Shown here one piece after another: positions 1 through 10,299 of a stretch of 64,000 bases of DNA. The notes beneath the pieces are model-generated. The model saw only the letters and a program-made list of their open reading frames with translations, ran no database searches and was not told the origin of the DNA. This DNA is from Thermodesulfobacteriota bacterium (GTDB taxonomy: Bacteria > Desulfobacterota_D > UBA1144 > Nemesobacterales > UBA2774): positions 1 to 64,000 of the forward strand of contig DAOKYU010000006.1 in the NCBI GenBank assembly GCA_035325995.1. Direction: 5' to 3'. How positions within the stretch are numbered: the stretch's first letter is position 1; every line of letters starts with the position of its first letter. The position numbers and the translations under genes are program-made.

Positions 1-228
1 AAAATGAACGGGAAACTCTCATTTGCTGTGGTATAAAAAAGGGGGGAAGGTCACCGTAACCGGCTGTAAATTATGAATTTACCATTTAGCTGGCTATAAA
101 TATTACGCAATCGCTTGTATTTTGGGGTGGAATCGGCCCGCCGCCGGGGCCGAAGGCACGCGAATGGCGCAAAGCGCCCGGGCGGCCCGGAGGGACGGAA
201 CGAAGGATATGATTACCCGGCCGACGAC
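1..228. other. Intergenic, no gene seen
   Basis: No convincing reading frame, tRNA or terminator is visible. The left half is AT-rich and the right half (from about 135) is very GC-rich, lying downstream of the leftward gene that ends at 229. Confidence 0.4.
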
Positions 229-621
229 TTATTTTCTGCCTTTTGCCCCGCTCATGAAGTCCTGAAAGAGCGATGAGGTGGATTTAAGCTGGTCCATCCA
301 GTTGTCCTGTATGGACTGCATGGTCTTCATGTAATCCATGAACTGGTTTCCTGGGAAGGCCCCGCCGAAGTTATAACGGGCGGGTTCCGTCGACATCATC
401 CGGAGCATCTGCTTTGTGGTGTCCATGATATTTTCCATGAGGGCCTTCTGGAGCTCGATGGATTCGAGGAAGAGCTTTTGCCGGTATTCGAGCGCAGGCT
501 CGGACATTTCATGCGCCTTCTTCTGGCTCTCGAGTATGGGCTTGAACATCTTTTCTATTTCTTTTCCCTGGTTTTCCAGGATACTGAGGAATTCGTTGAA
601 GGGGTTATCTTTTCCGGCCAT
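229..621 (-). CDS. Phasin-like small helical protein
   Basis: A 130-residue protein, almost entirely amphipathic helix, rich in Met, Gln, Lys and Glu, with no signal peptide or membrane segment. Length and composition (repeated helical stretches around residues 10-80, then a second helix after a short Gly/Pro/Asn-rich break near 85-95) resemble phasins and PhaE-type proteins that coat or assist polyhydroxyalkanoate granules. This is similarity of style, not a recognised motif. The start is well set: AGGGAGG lies 7 bases before the ATG. It is transcribed away from the other genes here, so context gives no help. It could be any small helical cytoplasmic protein. Confidence 0.5.
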   Translation of the reverse strand: MAGKDNPFNEFLSILENQGKEIEKMFKPILESQKKAHEMSEPALEYRQKLFLESIELQKALMENIMDTTKQMLRMMSTEPARYNFGGAFPGNQFMDYMKTMQSIQDNWMDQLKSTSSLFQDFMSGAKGRK

Positions 622-651
622 TGCACGCCTCCCTGAGCATAGTCAATTACT

Positions 652-678
652 ATTATAATTCGGGGGATATTTTGTCAA
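652..678 (-). promoter_or_regulatory. Putative sigma-70 promoter of the phasin-like gene
   Basis: On the minus strand a perfect TTGACA (673-678) is followed, after only 15 bases, by a perfect TATAAT (652-657), about 30 bases before the start codon at 621. The hexamers are consensus but the spacer is 2 bases short of the optimum. Confidence 0.5.
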
Positions 679-821
679 CCGGGCGCCGGGCCCGGGGATC
701 GAGAGACGGGCGTAACCAGTATATGTATATATTATATATAAGGAAGGGCGGTCTTGCCGCCCTTCCCCGGGGAAGTTGTCCACGTTACGTTGCGGCCGTT
801 TCACGGTCCGCCGTACGAAGC

Positions 822-1028
822 TTATCCTTCGAGTATGAAGGTTATCCTGACGTGAGCCCTGTACTCGGATATCTTGCCGTCGTCGCCTATGGCAGCGTTC
901 ATTTTGGTGACTTCGATTCCGGTAAGGCCCCGGAGGGTCTTGTTAGCCCTATCGAGCGCGTTCTTCACTGCGTCTTCCCAGGACTTCTGGGACGATCCGA
1001 TTATCTCCGTGATTCTTGCGACAGCCAT
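822..1028 (-). CDS. Dodecin family flavin-binding protein
   Basis: This is a 68-residue protein with the dodecin pattern: an N-terminal strand ending in EIIGSSQKSWEDA, one long helix with NALDRANKTLRG, then two strands ending in an aromatic/Glu/Gly tail. Dodecins form 12-subunit cytoplasmic shells that store or buffer flavins, and the helix Trp (in KSWEDA) sits where the flavin-stacking Trp lies in archaeal-type dodecins. The ATG at 1028 is chosen because AAGGAGG ends 8 bases before it; a TTG two codons upstream would leave only 2 bases. The gene is monocistronic. The call is by sequence pattern and is fairly sure. Confidence 0.88.
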   Translation of the reverse strand: MAVARITEIIGSSQKSWEDAVKNALDRANKTLRGLTGIEVTKMNAAIGDDGKISEYRAHVRITFILEG

Positions 1029-1066
1029 AATCAATACCTCCTTGTGTGGTTTTCACGCCTATTACT

Positions 1067-1096
1067 ACTATAATAAAAATCCAAAAATAAAGTCAA
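1067..1096 (-). promoter_or_regulatory. Putative promoter of the dodecin gene
   Basis: Minus-strand TTGACT (1091-1096), an 18-base AT-rich spacer and TATAGT (1067-1072), upstream of the AAGGAGG and ATG of the dodecin gene. Confidence 0.5.
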
Positions 1097-1217
1097 GGTA
1101 AATTTGGCCCGCGGAGGGCCCTTTCCTTACACAAAATTTATAATCATGCTATAATGATTTCCACGAAAAATCCGGGGGCCGGGGAACGGATAATTTTGCA
1201 GCGTCAAGGAGGGTTAC

Positions 1218-2363
1218 ATGCCTATCGATTTTGAATTTACCGAAGAGCAGCAGATGTTCAGGGATACCATCAGGGACTTCGGTGAAAATGAAATAATGCC
1301 GCTCGTGGAAGAGGCGGAAAAGAACGAAAAATTCCCGAAACACATATTCCCCAAGCTGGGCGAGATGGGGTTTTTAGGCATCTCGTTCCCCGAGGAGTAC
1401 GGCGGCGTCGGACTGGACAAAATAACGGAATGCATATTCGCAGAGGAGATGGGGAGGATAAACGCGGGCATCGCCATGTGCATAAACGCCCACACGAGCC
1501 TTTCGTGCGTGCCGGTATACAAATTCGGAACGGACGCGCAGAAAGAGAAATACCTTCTGCCCGGGGTCGAGGGGAAGGTAATCGGGGCGCTCGGGCTTAC
1601 CGAGCCCGACGCGGGCTCGGACGCGCGCAGCATACGCTGTACCGCCGTCAAGAAGGACGGCCGGTACGTGCTCAACGGCGTAAAGACGTGGATAACGAAC
1701 GGGACGATGGCGGAGTTCGTAATCGTCGCGGCCTACACGGACAAGACAAAGAAAGGCACGGGCATCAGCCTCTTTATAGTGGACGCCGACGCGCCGGGTT
1801 TTACCGAAAAGAACAAGATACACAAGCTCGGGCACCGCTCGGCCGACACGGCGGAGCTCGTGTTCGAGAATTGCGAAGTGCCCGAGGAGAACCTCCTCGT
1901 GGGGGAAGGCGGCTTTAACGGCGCGATGGCCACGCTACTCGGCGCGAGGATCACGCACGCGGCCAAGTCGGTCGGGCTTTCGCAGGCCGCCTTCGAGTTC
2001 GCGCTCCGGTATTCCAAGGAGCGCGAGGCTTTCGGCAGGCAGATATCGAAGTTCCAGGCAATAAGCTTCAAGCTGGCCGAGATGGCCGTGAAGATAGAGA
2101 CGGCCAGGCTCCTCGTCTACAAGGCGGCGTGGCATTACGGCCGCGACGACAAGGAATCGCTCCAGACGGCTTCGATGGCCAAGCTATATGCCGCAGAGGT
2201 CGTGCAGTGGGTGGCGACGGAGGCCGTGCAGGTGCTCGGAGGATACGGGTACGGCGTCGAGTTCCCCGTGGAGAGATACTACAGGGACGCCAAGCTGGCT
2301 TCGATAACGGAGGGCACTTCCGAGATACAGCACGTCGTCATAGCGAGAGAGCTCGGAATCTAG
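1218..2363 (+). CDS. Acyl-CoA dehydrogenase
   Basis: A 381-residue FAD enzyme of full family length that oxidises acyl-CoA to trans-2-enoyl-CoA and passes electrons to ETF. N-terminal helical domain (about 1-115), beta domain (about 120-225, with GLTEPDAGSDA and a KTWITNG motif at the flavin) and C-terminal helical domain (with REAFGRQISKFQAI, the QVLGGYGY loop and ITEGTSEIQ). The Glu in EGTSEIQ (about residue 365) is in the position of the catalytic base of short- and medium-chain enzymes. The ribosome site AAGGAGG precedes the ATG by 6 bases. Substrate chain length cannot be told; short-chain or butyryl-CoA type is the nearest fit. It stands alone, followed by a terminator. Confidence 0.93.
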   Translation: MPIDFEFTEEQQMFRDTIRDFGENEIMPLVEEAEKNEKFPKHIFPKLGEMGFLGISFPEEYGGVGLDKITECIFAEEMGRINAGIAMCINAHTSLSCVPVYKFGTDAQKEKYLLPGVEGKVIGALGLTEPDAGSDARSIRCTAVKKDGRYVLNGVKTWITNGTMAEFVIVAAYTDKTKKGTGISLFIVDADAPGFTEKNKIHKLGHRSADTAELVFENCEVPEENLLVGEGGFNGAMATLLGARITHAAKSVGLSQAAFEFALRYSKEREAFGRQISKFQAISFKLAEMAVKIETARLLVYKAAWHYGRDDKESLQTASMAKLYAAEVVQWVATEAVQVLGGYGYGVEFPVERYYRDAKLASITEGTSEIQHVVIARELGI

Positions 2364-2400
2364 GCGATTTCGCACAATAATATATAGAATGAGACCGGAC

Positions 2401-2436
2401 GGTCGGTGGGGCGCCCTGCCCCGCCGATCTTTCCTT
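2401..2436 (+). terminator. Hairpin after the acyl-CoA dehydrogenase gene
   Basis: An 11-bp GC-rich stem (2401-2411 with 2419-2429) with a 7-base loop, followed by a short pyrimidine-rich run. Probable rho-independent terminator for the rightward gene. Confidence 0.5.
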
Positions 2437-2553
2437 CCCGCTGTTTAATCCCCGATAAAGCGCGATTGCCGGCTTCGCAGCCGATACAAGAAGGTCGATA
2501 GAAGCCGCCTTATCCGTCTGGACCTCGATACGTACGTCCCATCGTCAAGGCAC

Positions 2554-2588
2554 AAAAAAAGCGGAGAGCACCTTTCGATGCTCCCCGC
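2554..2588 (-). terminator. Rho-independent terminator of the leftward nitroreductase operon
   Basis: On the minus strand a 10-bp stem (2579-2588 with 2561-2570), an 8-base loop and a run of seven T (2554-2560). It lies about 55 bases after the stop codon of the small gene at 2641 and closes that two-gene unit. Confidence 0.8.
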
Positions 2589-2640
2589 CGTTATTATCGA
2601 TGAATCGCTATCGGGTTTCCGATAGTGCCGCGAAGGGCGC

Positions 2641-2838
2641 CTACTTCCAGGGGGCCGTCATTTCGTCCTTGGTCGGGTCCTGGAACTTCAGCCACTTCGA
2701 GGAATCGTAGTGGGCCGAAGCGTAGCAAAGGATAGCCGTCGTGGCTATGAGCTGCTCCGCCGTGGTCTTCGTCAACTCGGCCCTTTTCTTGATTATGTTC
2801 AGTATCGGATCCGGTATCTGAATAGTGACTTCTGCCAT
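2641..2838 (-). CDS. Conserved-looking small protein, function unknown
   Basis: A 65-residue soluble protein. The first 35 residues (MAEVTIQIPDPILNIIKKRAEL onward) resemble the start of small helix-rich proteins with a ribbon-helix-helix-like opening, but there is no clear DNA-binding motif, and the tail is Trp/Lys-rich. AAGGAGG lies 8 bases before the ATG, so translation is likely. It follows the nitroreductase gene by 27 bases on the same strand and is followed by a strong terminator, so the two are almost certainly co-transcribed. It might be a small partner or a regulator of that enzyme; nothing in the sequence decides. Confidence 0.7.
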   Translation of the reverse strand: MAEVTIQIPDPILNIIKKRAELTKTTAEQLIATTAILCYASAHYDSSKWLKFQDPTKDEMTAPWK

Positions 2839-2865
2839 TTTAAAAACCTCCTTGGTTTTCTTACC

Positions 2866-3894
2866 TTAGTCGGCGTCGCCGATGCCCTTCTCTTTCCTGT
2901 ACTGGTCGAGGACTTCCCTCTTGACCGTCGGAACGAGCTTGAAGTCGCCTTCCGTCGCACCAGCCGCGGAAGCCTTGACTTCCTCGGGGCTGAGCGGCTC
3001 TACCTTCTTGTCGACCGCGTTTACGGGGTCGGTAAGCTGCGATGGGGTGAGCTTCCAGTCGGTGAGGGATTCTTCGCCGAGTCCGAACCTGATCGTGAGC
3101 TTGTTGATCTCTTCGAGCCTTCCCGGCTTCGGCCCCGGCTCCTGGATCATCTTGAGCTCTTTAAGAAGCTCTACGGTCTTCGGGTCCCTTTCGAAGGGCT
3201 GTCCGACCTTGCCCTTGTAGAACATGGTTTCGAACGGGGGGCGTCCCCTGGTGCCGCCGCCGTCGAGGCTCTCGGACGGATAACCTACGGTCATCAGCCA
3301 GCAGAATACATATGACGGGGGAAGATTGAATTTGTCCTTAACGTTACGCCTTGCGCCGCCGCTTGCACCGTTGAGGCAGCAGCCGAGCCCGAGGGACGTA
3401 GCAGTGAGGATCGAGTTCTGTATTGCGTTACCGAGGTCGATGCAAGCGAGTCTGTGAAGAACGAAATCCGGCAGAATCGCGGGGAGCGGGAAGAGCCTGT
3501 TTACGCGCTCGTATTCCCAGCCGTGGGCTTTGTCGAGAGCACCCGTCCTCATGAGGTCGTGGAGCTGCTGTCCCTGCGTATCGTACGCCGACAGATCATA
3601 ACACCAGAAAACAAGTATCGGAGCCATCTGCGTGGTGATCTGGCTCCAGTCGGAGATGAATTCCCAAATCTCCGGGTCTTCGTCCCTGTAAACGACGATA
3701 GCCCTCTGCCCGTTGAAGTTACCGGCAGAAGGGGCAATCCTCGAAGCCTCGAGCATCGCCTGTATTTTCCATCTTTCGACGGGTTTATTCGGTTCGTACC
3801 ACCTGATTGACCTCCTTAGACCTATAGATTCGAACGTATTTAACGGATGTACGTCGCCGGCCTGTGGGAGATCGTCACTTATTAGTTGACTCAT
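2866..3894 (-). CDS. Nitroreductase family protein with C-terminal extension
   Basis: A 342-residue FMN-fold oxidoreductase. Near residue 25 it has the nitroreductase opening RRSIRWYEPNKPV, then SRIAPSAGNFNGQRA (flavin phosphate region), and a mid-protein segment with AIQNSILTATSLGLGCCLNG, the family's LAAxxLGLG helix. The usual domain ends near residue 240; about 100 further residues, charged and Pro-rich, form an extension with no recognised motif. The ATG at 3894 is preferred to a longer frame because GGAGG lies 7 bases before it. Heads a two-gene operon with the 65-residue protein. Substrate unknown; NAD(P)H-dependent reduction of a quinone, nitro or halogenated compound are all possible. 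Confidence 0.8.
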   Translation of the reverse strand: MSQLISDDLPQAGDVHPLNTFESIGLRRSIRWYEPNKPVERWKIQAMLEASRIAPSAGNFNGQRAIVVYRDEDPEIWEFISDWSQITTQMAPILVFWCYDLSAYDTQGQQLHDLMRTGALDKAHGWEYERVNRLFPLPAILPDFVLHRLACIDLGNAIQNSILTATSLGLGCCLNGASGGARRNVKDKFNLPPSYVFCWLMTVGYPSESLDGGGTRGRPPFETMFYKGKVGQPFERDPKTVELLKELKMIQEPGPKPGRLEEINKLTIRFGLGEESLTDWKLTPSQLTDPVNAVDKKVEPLSPEEVKASAAGATEGDFKLVPTVKREVLDQYRKEKGIGDAD

Positions 3895-4133
3895 TTCGGC
3901 CTCCTGTGTCCTATGTATTTGGTTTCTTACCAGACAATGAACCATATTATTATTTCCGAAAAAAAAAGTCAAGTAATTCGCACTTTAAACGTTGTTTTCG
4001 AGTTAAAAAATACGTCCCTTCCGCCGGCCCCCGAAACGCAGGGTGCAGGACGGGCGCCGGGGCGGCGGCAAGCGCACCCGGAAAGGAGATTCCGAAAGCC
4101 CCCGAGAGGCGGGATATATTTGCCGAGGCCGGG

Positions 4134-4162
4134 TTGAAAACCGGCTAACCGATTACTATTAT
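4134..4162 (+). promoter_or_regulatory. Near-consensus promoter of clpB
   Basis: TTGAAA (4134-4139), a 17-base spacer and TATTAT (4157-4162), each one base from consensus, 57 bases before the clpB start. No CIRCE inverted repeat and no convincing heat-shock sigma-32 element was seen, so clpB may be driven by the housekeeping sigma here. Confidence 0.65.
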
Positions 4163-4219
4163 TAGGATAACGGCTCTTAATTTTCAGCCGCAAATCCAAC
4201 CGTGGAGACCAAATAACCT

Positions 4220-6853
<2,634 letters not shown>

Positions 6854-6863
6854 GAATGATACG

Positions 6864-6891
6864 GGCGCTCCCTCGGAGACGGGGGAGTGCC
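6864..6891 (+). terminator. Hairpin after clpB
   Basis: An 11-bp stem with two G-T pairs (6864-6874 with 6881-6891) and a 6-base loop, 10 bases after the clpB stop. No T-run follows, so termination may be inefficient. It also marks the sharp change from GC-rich to AT-rich sequence. Confidence 0.4.
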
Positions 6892-7005
6892 TATCTACAG
6901 TTAAATTGATTTATTCTTAAAACAGTATTAATCTAATCTCACTATCGTTATTTAACTAACCTCGACTAACAGGACGCAAAAAAGGAAATACTCCCAAATA
7001 CAATC

Positions 7006-8025
7006 ATGAAAATCATCAAAATTGTGAGCTTTCTAGTTGCACCTGGAAAATCTATTGAAGATGCTGATCCAAGTAAAGGTACGGAAATACCTTTGACTGG
7101 TAGCTTATACAACATGCTGTCAGAGGTTTTCGAAAAATCTCATGATGAATGCAACACACCAATTCGTTTTAAAATGAGCGCCAGCAATGGTCAAACAAAC
7201 CCCGTTAGAGAACACTTAATATCCATAATGCGAAACCCAGAGCTTGCAAGTGTACGGCATCTGGCCGATCGGTTAAGAGATTATACAACCAGAAAATCCG
7301 GTTTGGGACTGCTATTTGTCGTAGTTGGCATAGAAAGCGAGTTGAAAAAAATTGTTATTTCGCGATTTCCTGCAGATCAAGGAATTCTTGCTGAGACACA
7401 GGGTGATGACTTAGAGATAGAATTTGTCGAACAAATATTTATGAAAAGCTCTCGGACATATAAATCTGCAGTATATGAAGGAGTTTCATTTGACTCCGAT
7501 TTTTGGACTGGTTTTGTGGTAGATAAACAATTAAGCCTTCAACACAGTGATATTGCTCAATATTGGATACATGATTTCTTAAATTCTGATTTTCGGACTA
7601 CACCAAAAGCTGGAAGCAAACGTATAGCACTTGCTTTAAAAGATGCTACGAATAAAGCAACAGATTTGAAAGTTAAAGATCAGATTATAACTTCAACCAA
7701 AATGCTACATAATTTAGCTGGAAAAAATATTTCAATTGGTTCTATCGTACGACGATTCAACTTACCTGATGAAGTAAAGGATATTATTTTTGATGAAGTT
7801 GGTAACACCGATCTTTTGCATGATGAGTTTATACTCGATTTAGATGAGTTCCAAAAATATATCAAGTATACGAGTATAGAGCTTGATAAAGGGCAAATTA
7901 TTACAGCGCCGTCTGAGATCTTTGACGATTGTATAAAAAAAGAAAAGCTCGAAGAGAAAAACAATATCTATCGATTCAGTACAGAAGGTGAAATCATTGA
8001 TGAAAAAATAAAAGGGAAGAAGTAA
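7006..8025 (+). CDS. NdpA/YejK-like protein, first gene of the AT-rich cassette
   Basis: A 339-residue soluble protein. Its layout recalls nucleoid-associated NdpA/YejK (PF04245): a hydrophobic strand GLLFVVVGI (about 100-108), then ISRFPADQGILAET (about 118-131), a segment with EFVEQIFMKSSRTYKSAVYEG, and a helical half with YWIHDFLNSDFRTTPKAGSKR (about 186-206). The family match is from memory and the sequence is far from YejK, so it is uncertain. Codons are AT-rich, unlike the flanking genes. Its stop overlaps the next start by one base, so the two are translationally coupled. It may sense DNA or phage, or neutralise the next gene's toxicity. No enzyme motif is visible. Confidence 0.75.
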   Translation: MKIIKIVSFLVAPGKSIEDADPSKGTEIPLTGSLYNMLSEVFEKSHDECNTPIRFKMSASNGQTNPVREHLISIMRNPELASVRHLADRLRDYTTRKSGLGLLFVVVGIESELKKIVISRFPADQGILAETQGDDLEIEFVEQIFMKSSRTYKSAVYEGVSFDSDFWTGFVVDKQLSLQHSDIAQYWIHDFLNSDFRTTPKAGSKRIALALKDATNKATDLKVKDQIITSTKMLHNLAGKNISIGSIVRRFNLPDEVKDIIFDEVGNTDLLHDEFILDLDEFQKYIKYTSIELDKGQIITAPSEIFDDCIKKEKLEEKNNIYRFSTEGEIIDEKIKGKK

Positions 8026-8642
8026 TGACTAAAGCAGAACTTCTTACACAATATAAAGAAAGATATGTGTCCTTGCAAAAATTAGCATGCAAAATGGAAC
8101 AATATCTCATTGACATAGTAAAGGATTATCCGCGAATTGATCGAGTATCAGCTAGGGCTAAGTCTCCAGACAGCTATCTAAAGAAAGCTTTGAAAACCAA
8201 AGATGATGGTGAGTTGAAATATGATGAGCCGATACACCAAATACAAGACCAATTAGGCGCCAGAATTATTACATATTATGTGTGTGATATAAAACCAATC
8301 TGTGAGTTGGTAGAAGATTATTTTGGACCAATTGAATCAAAAAAAATTCAACCTGAATCACATGACAAATTTGGATATGAAGGACAACATTATATCTTAA
8401 TATGGCCTGTAGATGTATTTATTAACCATATTCCTAAGAAACATATTCCTACAGCTTTCGAGCTCCAAATTAAGACCTTATTTCAACATTCTTGGAGTGA
8501 AACCAATCACGATTTAGGTTATAAACCAGAAGAAGAGTTAGATAGAGATCAACTAAGAAAAATTGCTTTTACTGCAGCGCAAGCTTGGGGCGCAGACCAA
8601 ATATTGAATGAGCTGTTTATGGAATGTTCAAAAGCCAAATAG
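8025..8642 (+). CDS. RelA/SpoT-domain small alarmone synthetase, possible toxSAS toxin
   Basis: A 205-residue stand-alone synthetase domain (PF04607) that would move pyrophosphate from ATP to a 3'-OH, either of GDP/GTP to give (p)ppGpp or, as in toxic members, of tRNA. The active-site motifs are all present: R44-x-K46-S47 (ATP), D75 in QDQLGARI, the GYEGQHYI loop at 117-124 with the stacking Tyr118, and E146-x-Q148 in FELQIKTLFQHSW. There is no hydrolase domain and no CapRel-type C-terminal pseudo-zinc-finger; only a short helix follows residue 170. It is the middle gene of an AT-rich three-gene cassette, with a 1-base overlap upstream. It is not adjacent to housekeeping genes as ordinary RelQ often is, which favours a toxin or defence role. 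Confidence 0.88.
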   Translation: MTKAELLTQYKERYVSLQKLACKMEQYLIDIVKDYPRIDRVSARAKSPDSYLKKALKTKDDGELKYDEPIHQIQDQLGARIITYYVCDIKPICELVEDYFGPIESKKIQPESHDKFGYEGQHYILIWPVDVFINHIPKKHIPTAFELQIKTLFQHSWSETNHDLGYKPEEELDRDQLRKIAFTAAQAWGADQILNELFMECSKAK

Positions 8643-8661
8643 GAGGACTATTTGTAACTGC

Positions 8662-9453
8662 ATGACTGAATCTACTTACAAACAGAGGGAAATAAAGTCT
8701 ATTGTAGACTATGTTGCATTGGTAATGGAACAAAAATCCGAAGCAGAGAAATTAGGTAATATGTCCGACCTTCTATTTCGCGGACAAAGAAGAGATTGGG
8801 AATTACTGCCGAGATTAGGACGACTGTCATTACGGGGTGAAATCAATAATATTGAAAAGTTAATCCTTGAAGAATTCAAACGTACAAGTTTACCTTTGAC
8901 AGAATTCAAACCAGAAAATGACTGGGATGTTTTAGCTCTAGCACAACATCATGGATTACCCACTAGGCTTTTAGACTGGACCTACAGCGCTTTAGCAGGA
9001 CTTTGGTTTGCCGTCAATGAAACTCCATCAAAAGACAAGAATGGGAAAGAAGAACCAGGAGTTGTCTGGATACTCAAAGCTCAAGTTGAAGATTTCAAAT
9101 TGGAAACATCTGATACAAACCCACTTTCAAATTATACGACAAAGATTTATCGATCGAAAATTGTAAGTCGAAGAATTTCAGCCCAAAGTGGTGTATTCAC
9201 TGTCCATAAAATTAATAGCAATGGAAAAATGATTAAACTACATAAACACAGCAAATATTCTTCAAAACTACTGAAGATTATGATCCTGCCACAATATTTT
9301 TCTAAGCTCAGAAAAGATTTGAATATCTTAGGAGTTAATAGCTCGATGGTATTTCCGGATTTGGATGGGCTATGCAAACATTTAAAATGGAGATATTCAT
9401 ATTTTGATGATGAAAGCAAAAAAGATAAAGATGAAACACAGCTTGTATATTAA
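8662..9453 (+). CDS. FRG-domain protein, third gene of the cassette
   Basis: A 263-residue protein with the FRG domain (PF08867): LLFRGQRRDWELLPRL with the defining F39-R40-G41, an acidic helix ILEEFKR, then LALAQHHGLPTRLLDWTYSA and LWFAVNE (about 91-120). The domain recurs in phage-defence and toxin loci of many bacteria; its activity is not something the sequence shows. The remaining 140 residues are Lys/Ser-rich with no clear motif. AGGAGG at 8641-8646 lies right after the previous stop, 15 bases before the ATG chosen; an in-frame ATT at 8650 is closer but a rare start. AT-rich codons match the two genes before it. Confidence 0.87.
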   Translation: MTESTYKQREIKSIVDYVALVMEQKSEAEKLGNMSDLLFRGQRRDWELLPRLGRLSLRGEINNIEKLILEEFKRTSLPLTEFKPENDWDVLALAQHHGLPTRLLDWTYSALAGLWFAVNETPSKDKNGKEEPGVVWILKAQVEDFKLETSDTNPLSNYTTKIYRSKIVSRRISAQSGVFTVHKINSNGKMIKLHKHSKYSSKLLKIMILPQYFSKLRKDLNILGVNSSMVFPDLDGLCKHLKWRYSYFDDESKKDKDETQLVY

Positions 9454-9469
9454 ATAGCCCTTTATAAAT

Positions 9470-9616
9470 TCAGGAAATTGATGTGACTATCGAGTCTACG
9501 ACTTCGATGGGATTCTCGGCTTCGGTGATTGCGCAGTCTATGACAAGGTAGTCCGCGCCGGCGGCGACGGCTGCGGCGGGAGTGGTGACGCGTTTCTGGT
9601 CGTGTGACGCCGTGCC
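9470..9616 (-). pseudogene. Decayed duplicate of the 3' end of pyrF
   Basis: This 147-base stretch aligns without gaps to 10636-10782, the last 48 codons of pyrF, with about 18 mismatches by eye (near 88 percent identity), and keeps the stop codon in place. In the remnant the conserved IGRAIT becomes IDCAIT, losing the phosphate-binding Arg. Homology starts at the stop and ends abruptly at the conserved GxRPG turn, beyond which unrelated sequence with the vapBC promoter begins. It is a pseudogene and a probable scar of recombination at pyrF. Confidence 0.85.
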
Positions 9617-9626
9617 AAGCCCCAAC

Positions 9627-9655
9627 TTGTACGTCTCAGCGAGACAACTTATAAT
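9627..9655 (+). promoter_or_regulatory. Promoter and internal operator of the toxin-antitoxin pair
   Basis: TTGTAC (9627-9632), a 17-base spacer and a perfect TATAAT (9650-9655), 18 bases before the antitoxin ATG. The inverted repeat GTCTC-agc-GAGAC (9633-9645) fills the spacer, where a bound antitoxin would block polymerase, as expected for autoregulation. Confidence 0.55.
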
Positions 9656-9673
9656 TAAGGTTATAGGTGAGTT

Positions 9674-9895
9674 ATGACGACGAAAGAAAAAATCATCGCT
9701 GAAATCGACAAGATACCTGAAAGGTATCACCAGAAGCTTTATAGCCTGATCAAGCAGTTCGAGACCGAAACGGAAGGGAACGCCAAGTCCGAACATAACC
9801 TGCTTGCACGCCTGAGACAGGTAAAAATAGAGGCTCCGTCCGATTTTTCCACGAAGCTCGACATATACGACCTCGACCGCAAAGATGCCGAATAA
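9674..9895 (+). CDS. Probable antitoxin paired with the PIN toxin
   Basis: A 73-residue acidic/helical protein. Its first 30 residues (KEKIIAEIDKIPERYHQKLYSLIKQF) match the pattern of DUF2281-type antitoxins, with a disordered charged second half that would wrap the toxin. No ribbon-helix-helix or AbrB motif is obvious. The end overlaps the PIN-domain gene by 11 bases, the usual antitoxin-first arrangement. It would bind and inhibit the toxin and probably repress the pair at the palindrome in its promoter. Confidence 0.72.
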   Translation: MTTKEKIIAEIDKIPERYHQKLYSLIKQFETETEGNAKSEHNLLARLRQVKIEAPSDFSTKLDIYDLDRKDAE

Positions 9896-10289
9896 GATCT
9901 TTGTCGATACCTCCTTCGTAATCGCCCTTGTAAACCGGAACGATCAGTATCACGAAGCGGCAATACGTCTGTCGCACAACCTGGAAAGCGCGGCCCTGCT
10001 AACCAGCAGCGGAGTGCTGCTCGAAATTGGAAACGGGCTCGCCAAGAGATACAGGGATAGCGCTATTGAAATAATCGATTTATTTCTAAGCGCCGACAAT
10101 ATAGAGATTATCGCAATCGACGAAAAATTGTTTATCGCCGGGCTCATGAACTATAAGAAATATTCGGATAAGAATTGGGGCCTAGTCGATTGCATATCGT
10201 TTGCTATCATGCGTGAACATGGCATCGAAGAGGTCCTGACGTTCGACTACGATTTCGAACAGGCAGGCTTCACTGTATTGCATGACTGA
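9885..10289 (+). CDS. PIN-domain toxin (VapC-like ribonuclease)
   Basis: A 134-residue PIN domain, a Mg-dependent RNase fold. The acidic metal ligands are in place: D8 in FVDTSFVIAL, E47 in LLEIGNGLA, D102 in GLVDCISFAIM, and D121 in LTFDYDFEQAGF. VapC toxins cut specific tRNA or rRNA sites when the antitoxin is lost. Its start lies within the antitoxin gene, so translation is coupled. The base composition is closer to the host genome than that of the three-gene cassette, which suggests a separate arrival. Full length and apparently active. Confidence 0.88.
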   Translation: MPNKIFVDTSFVIALVNRNDQYHEAAIRLSHNLESAALLTSSGVLLEIGNGLAKRYRDSAIEIIDLFLSADNIEIIAIDEKLFIAGLMNYKKYSDKNWGLVDCISFAIMREHGIEEVLTFDYDFEQAGFTVLHD

Positions 10290-10299
10290 GGTGAAGACG

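Noticed and set aside
4030..4133. GC-rich potential structured RNA upstream of clpB
   Set aside because: Some inverted segments and GC-rich text, but no match to 4.5S RNA, tmRNA or a riboswitch that I know.
9470..9796. A 108-codon leftward frame joining the pyrF fragment to upstream sequence
   Set aside because: Its first half runs antisense to the vapB promoter and gene; only the pyrF-like last 48 codons have homology, so it is a remnant with a chance extension.
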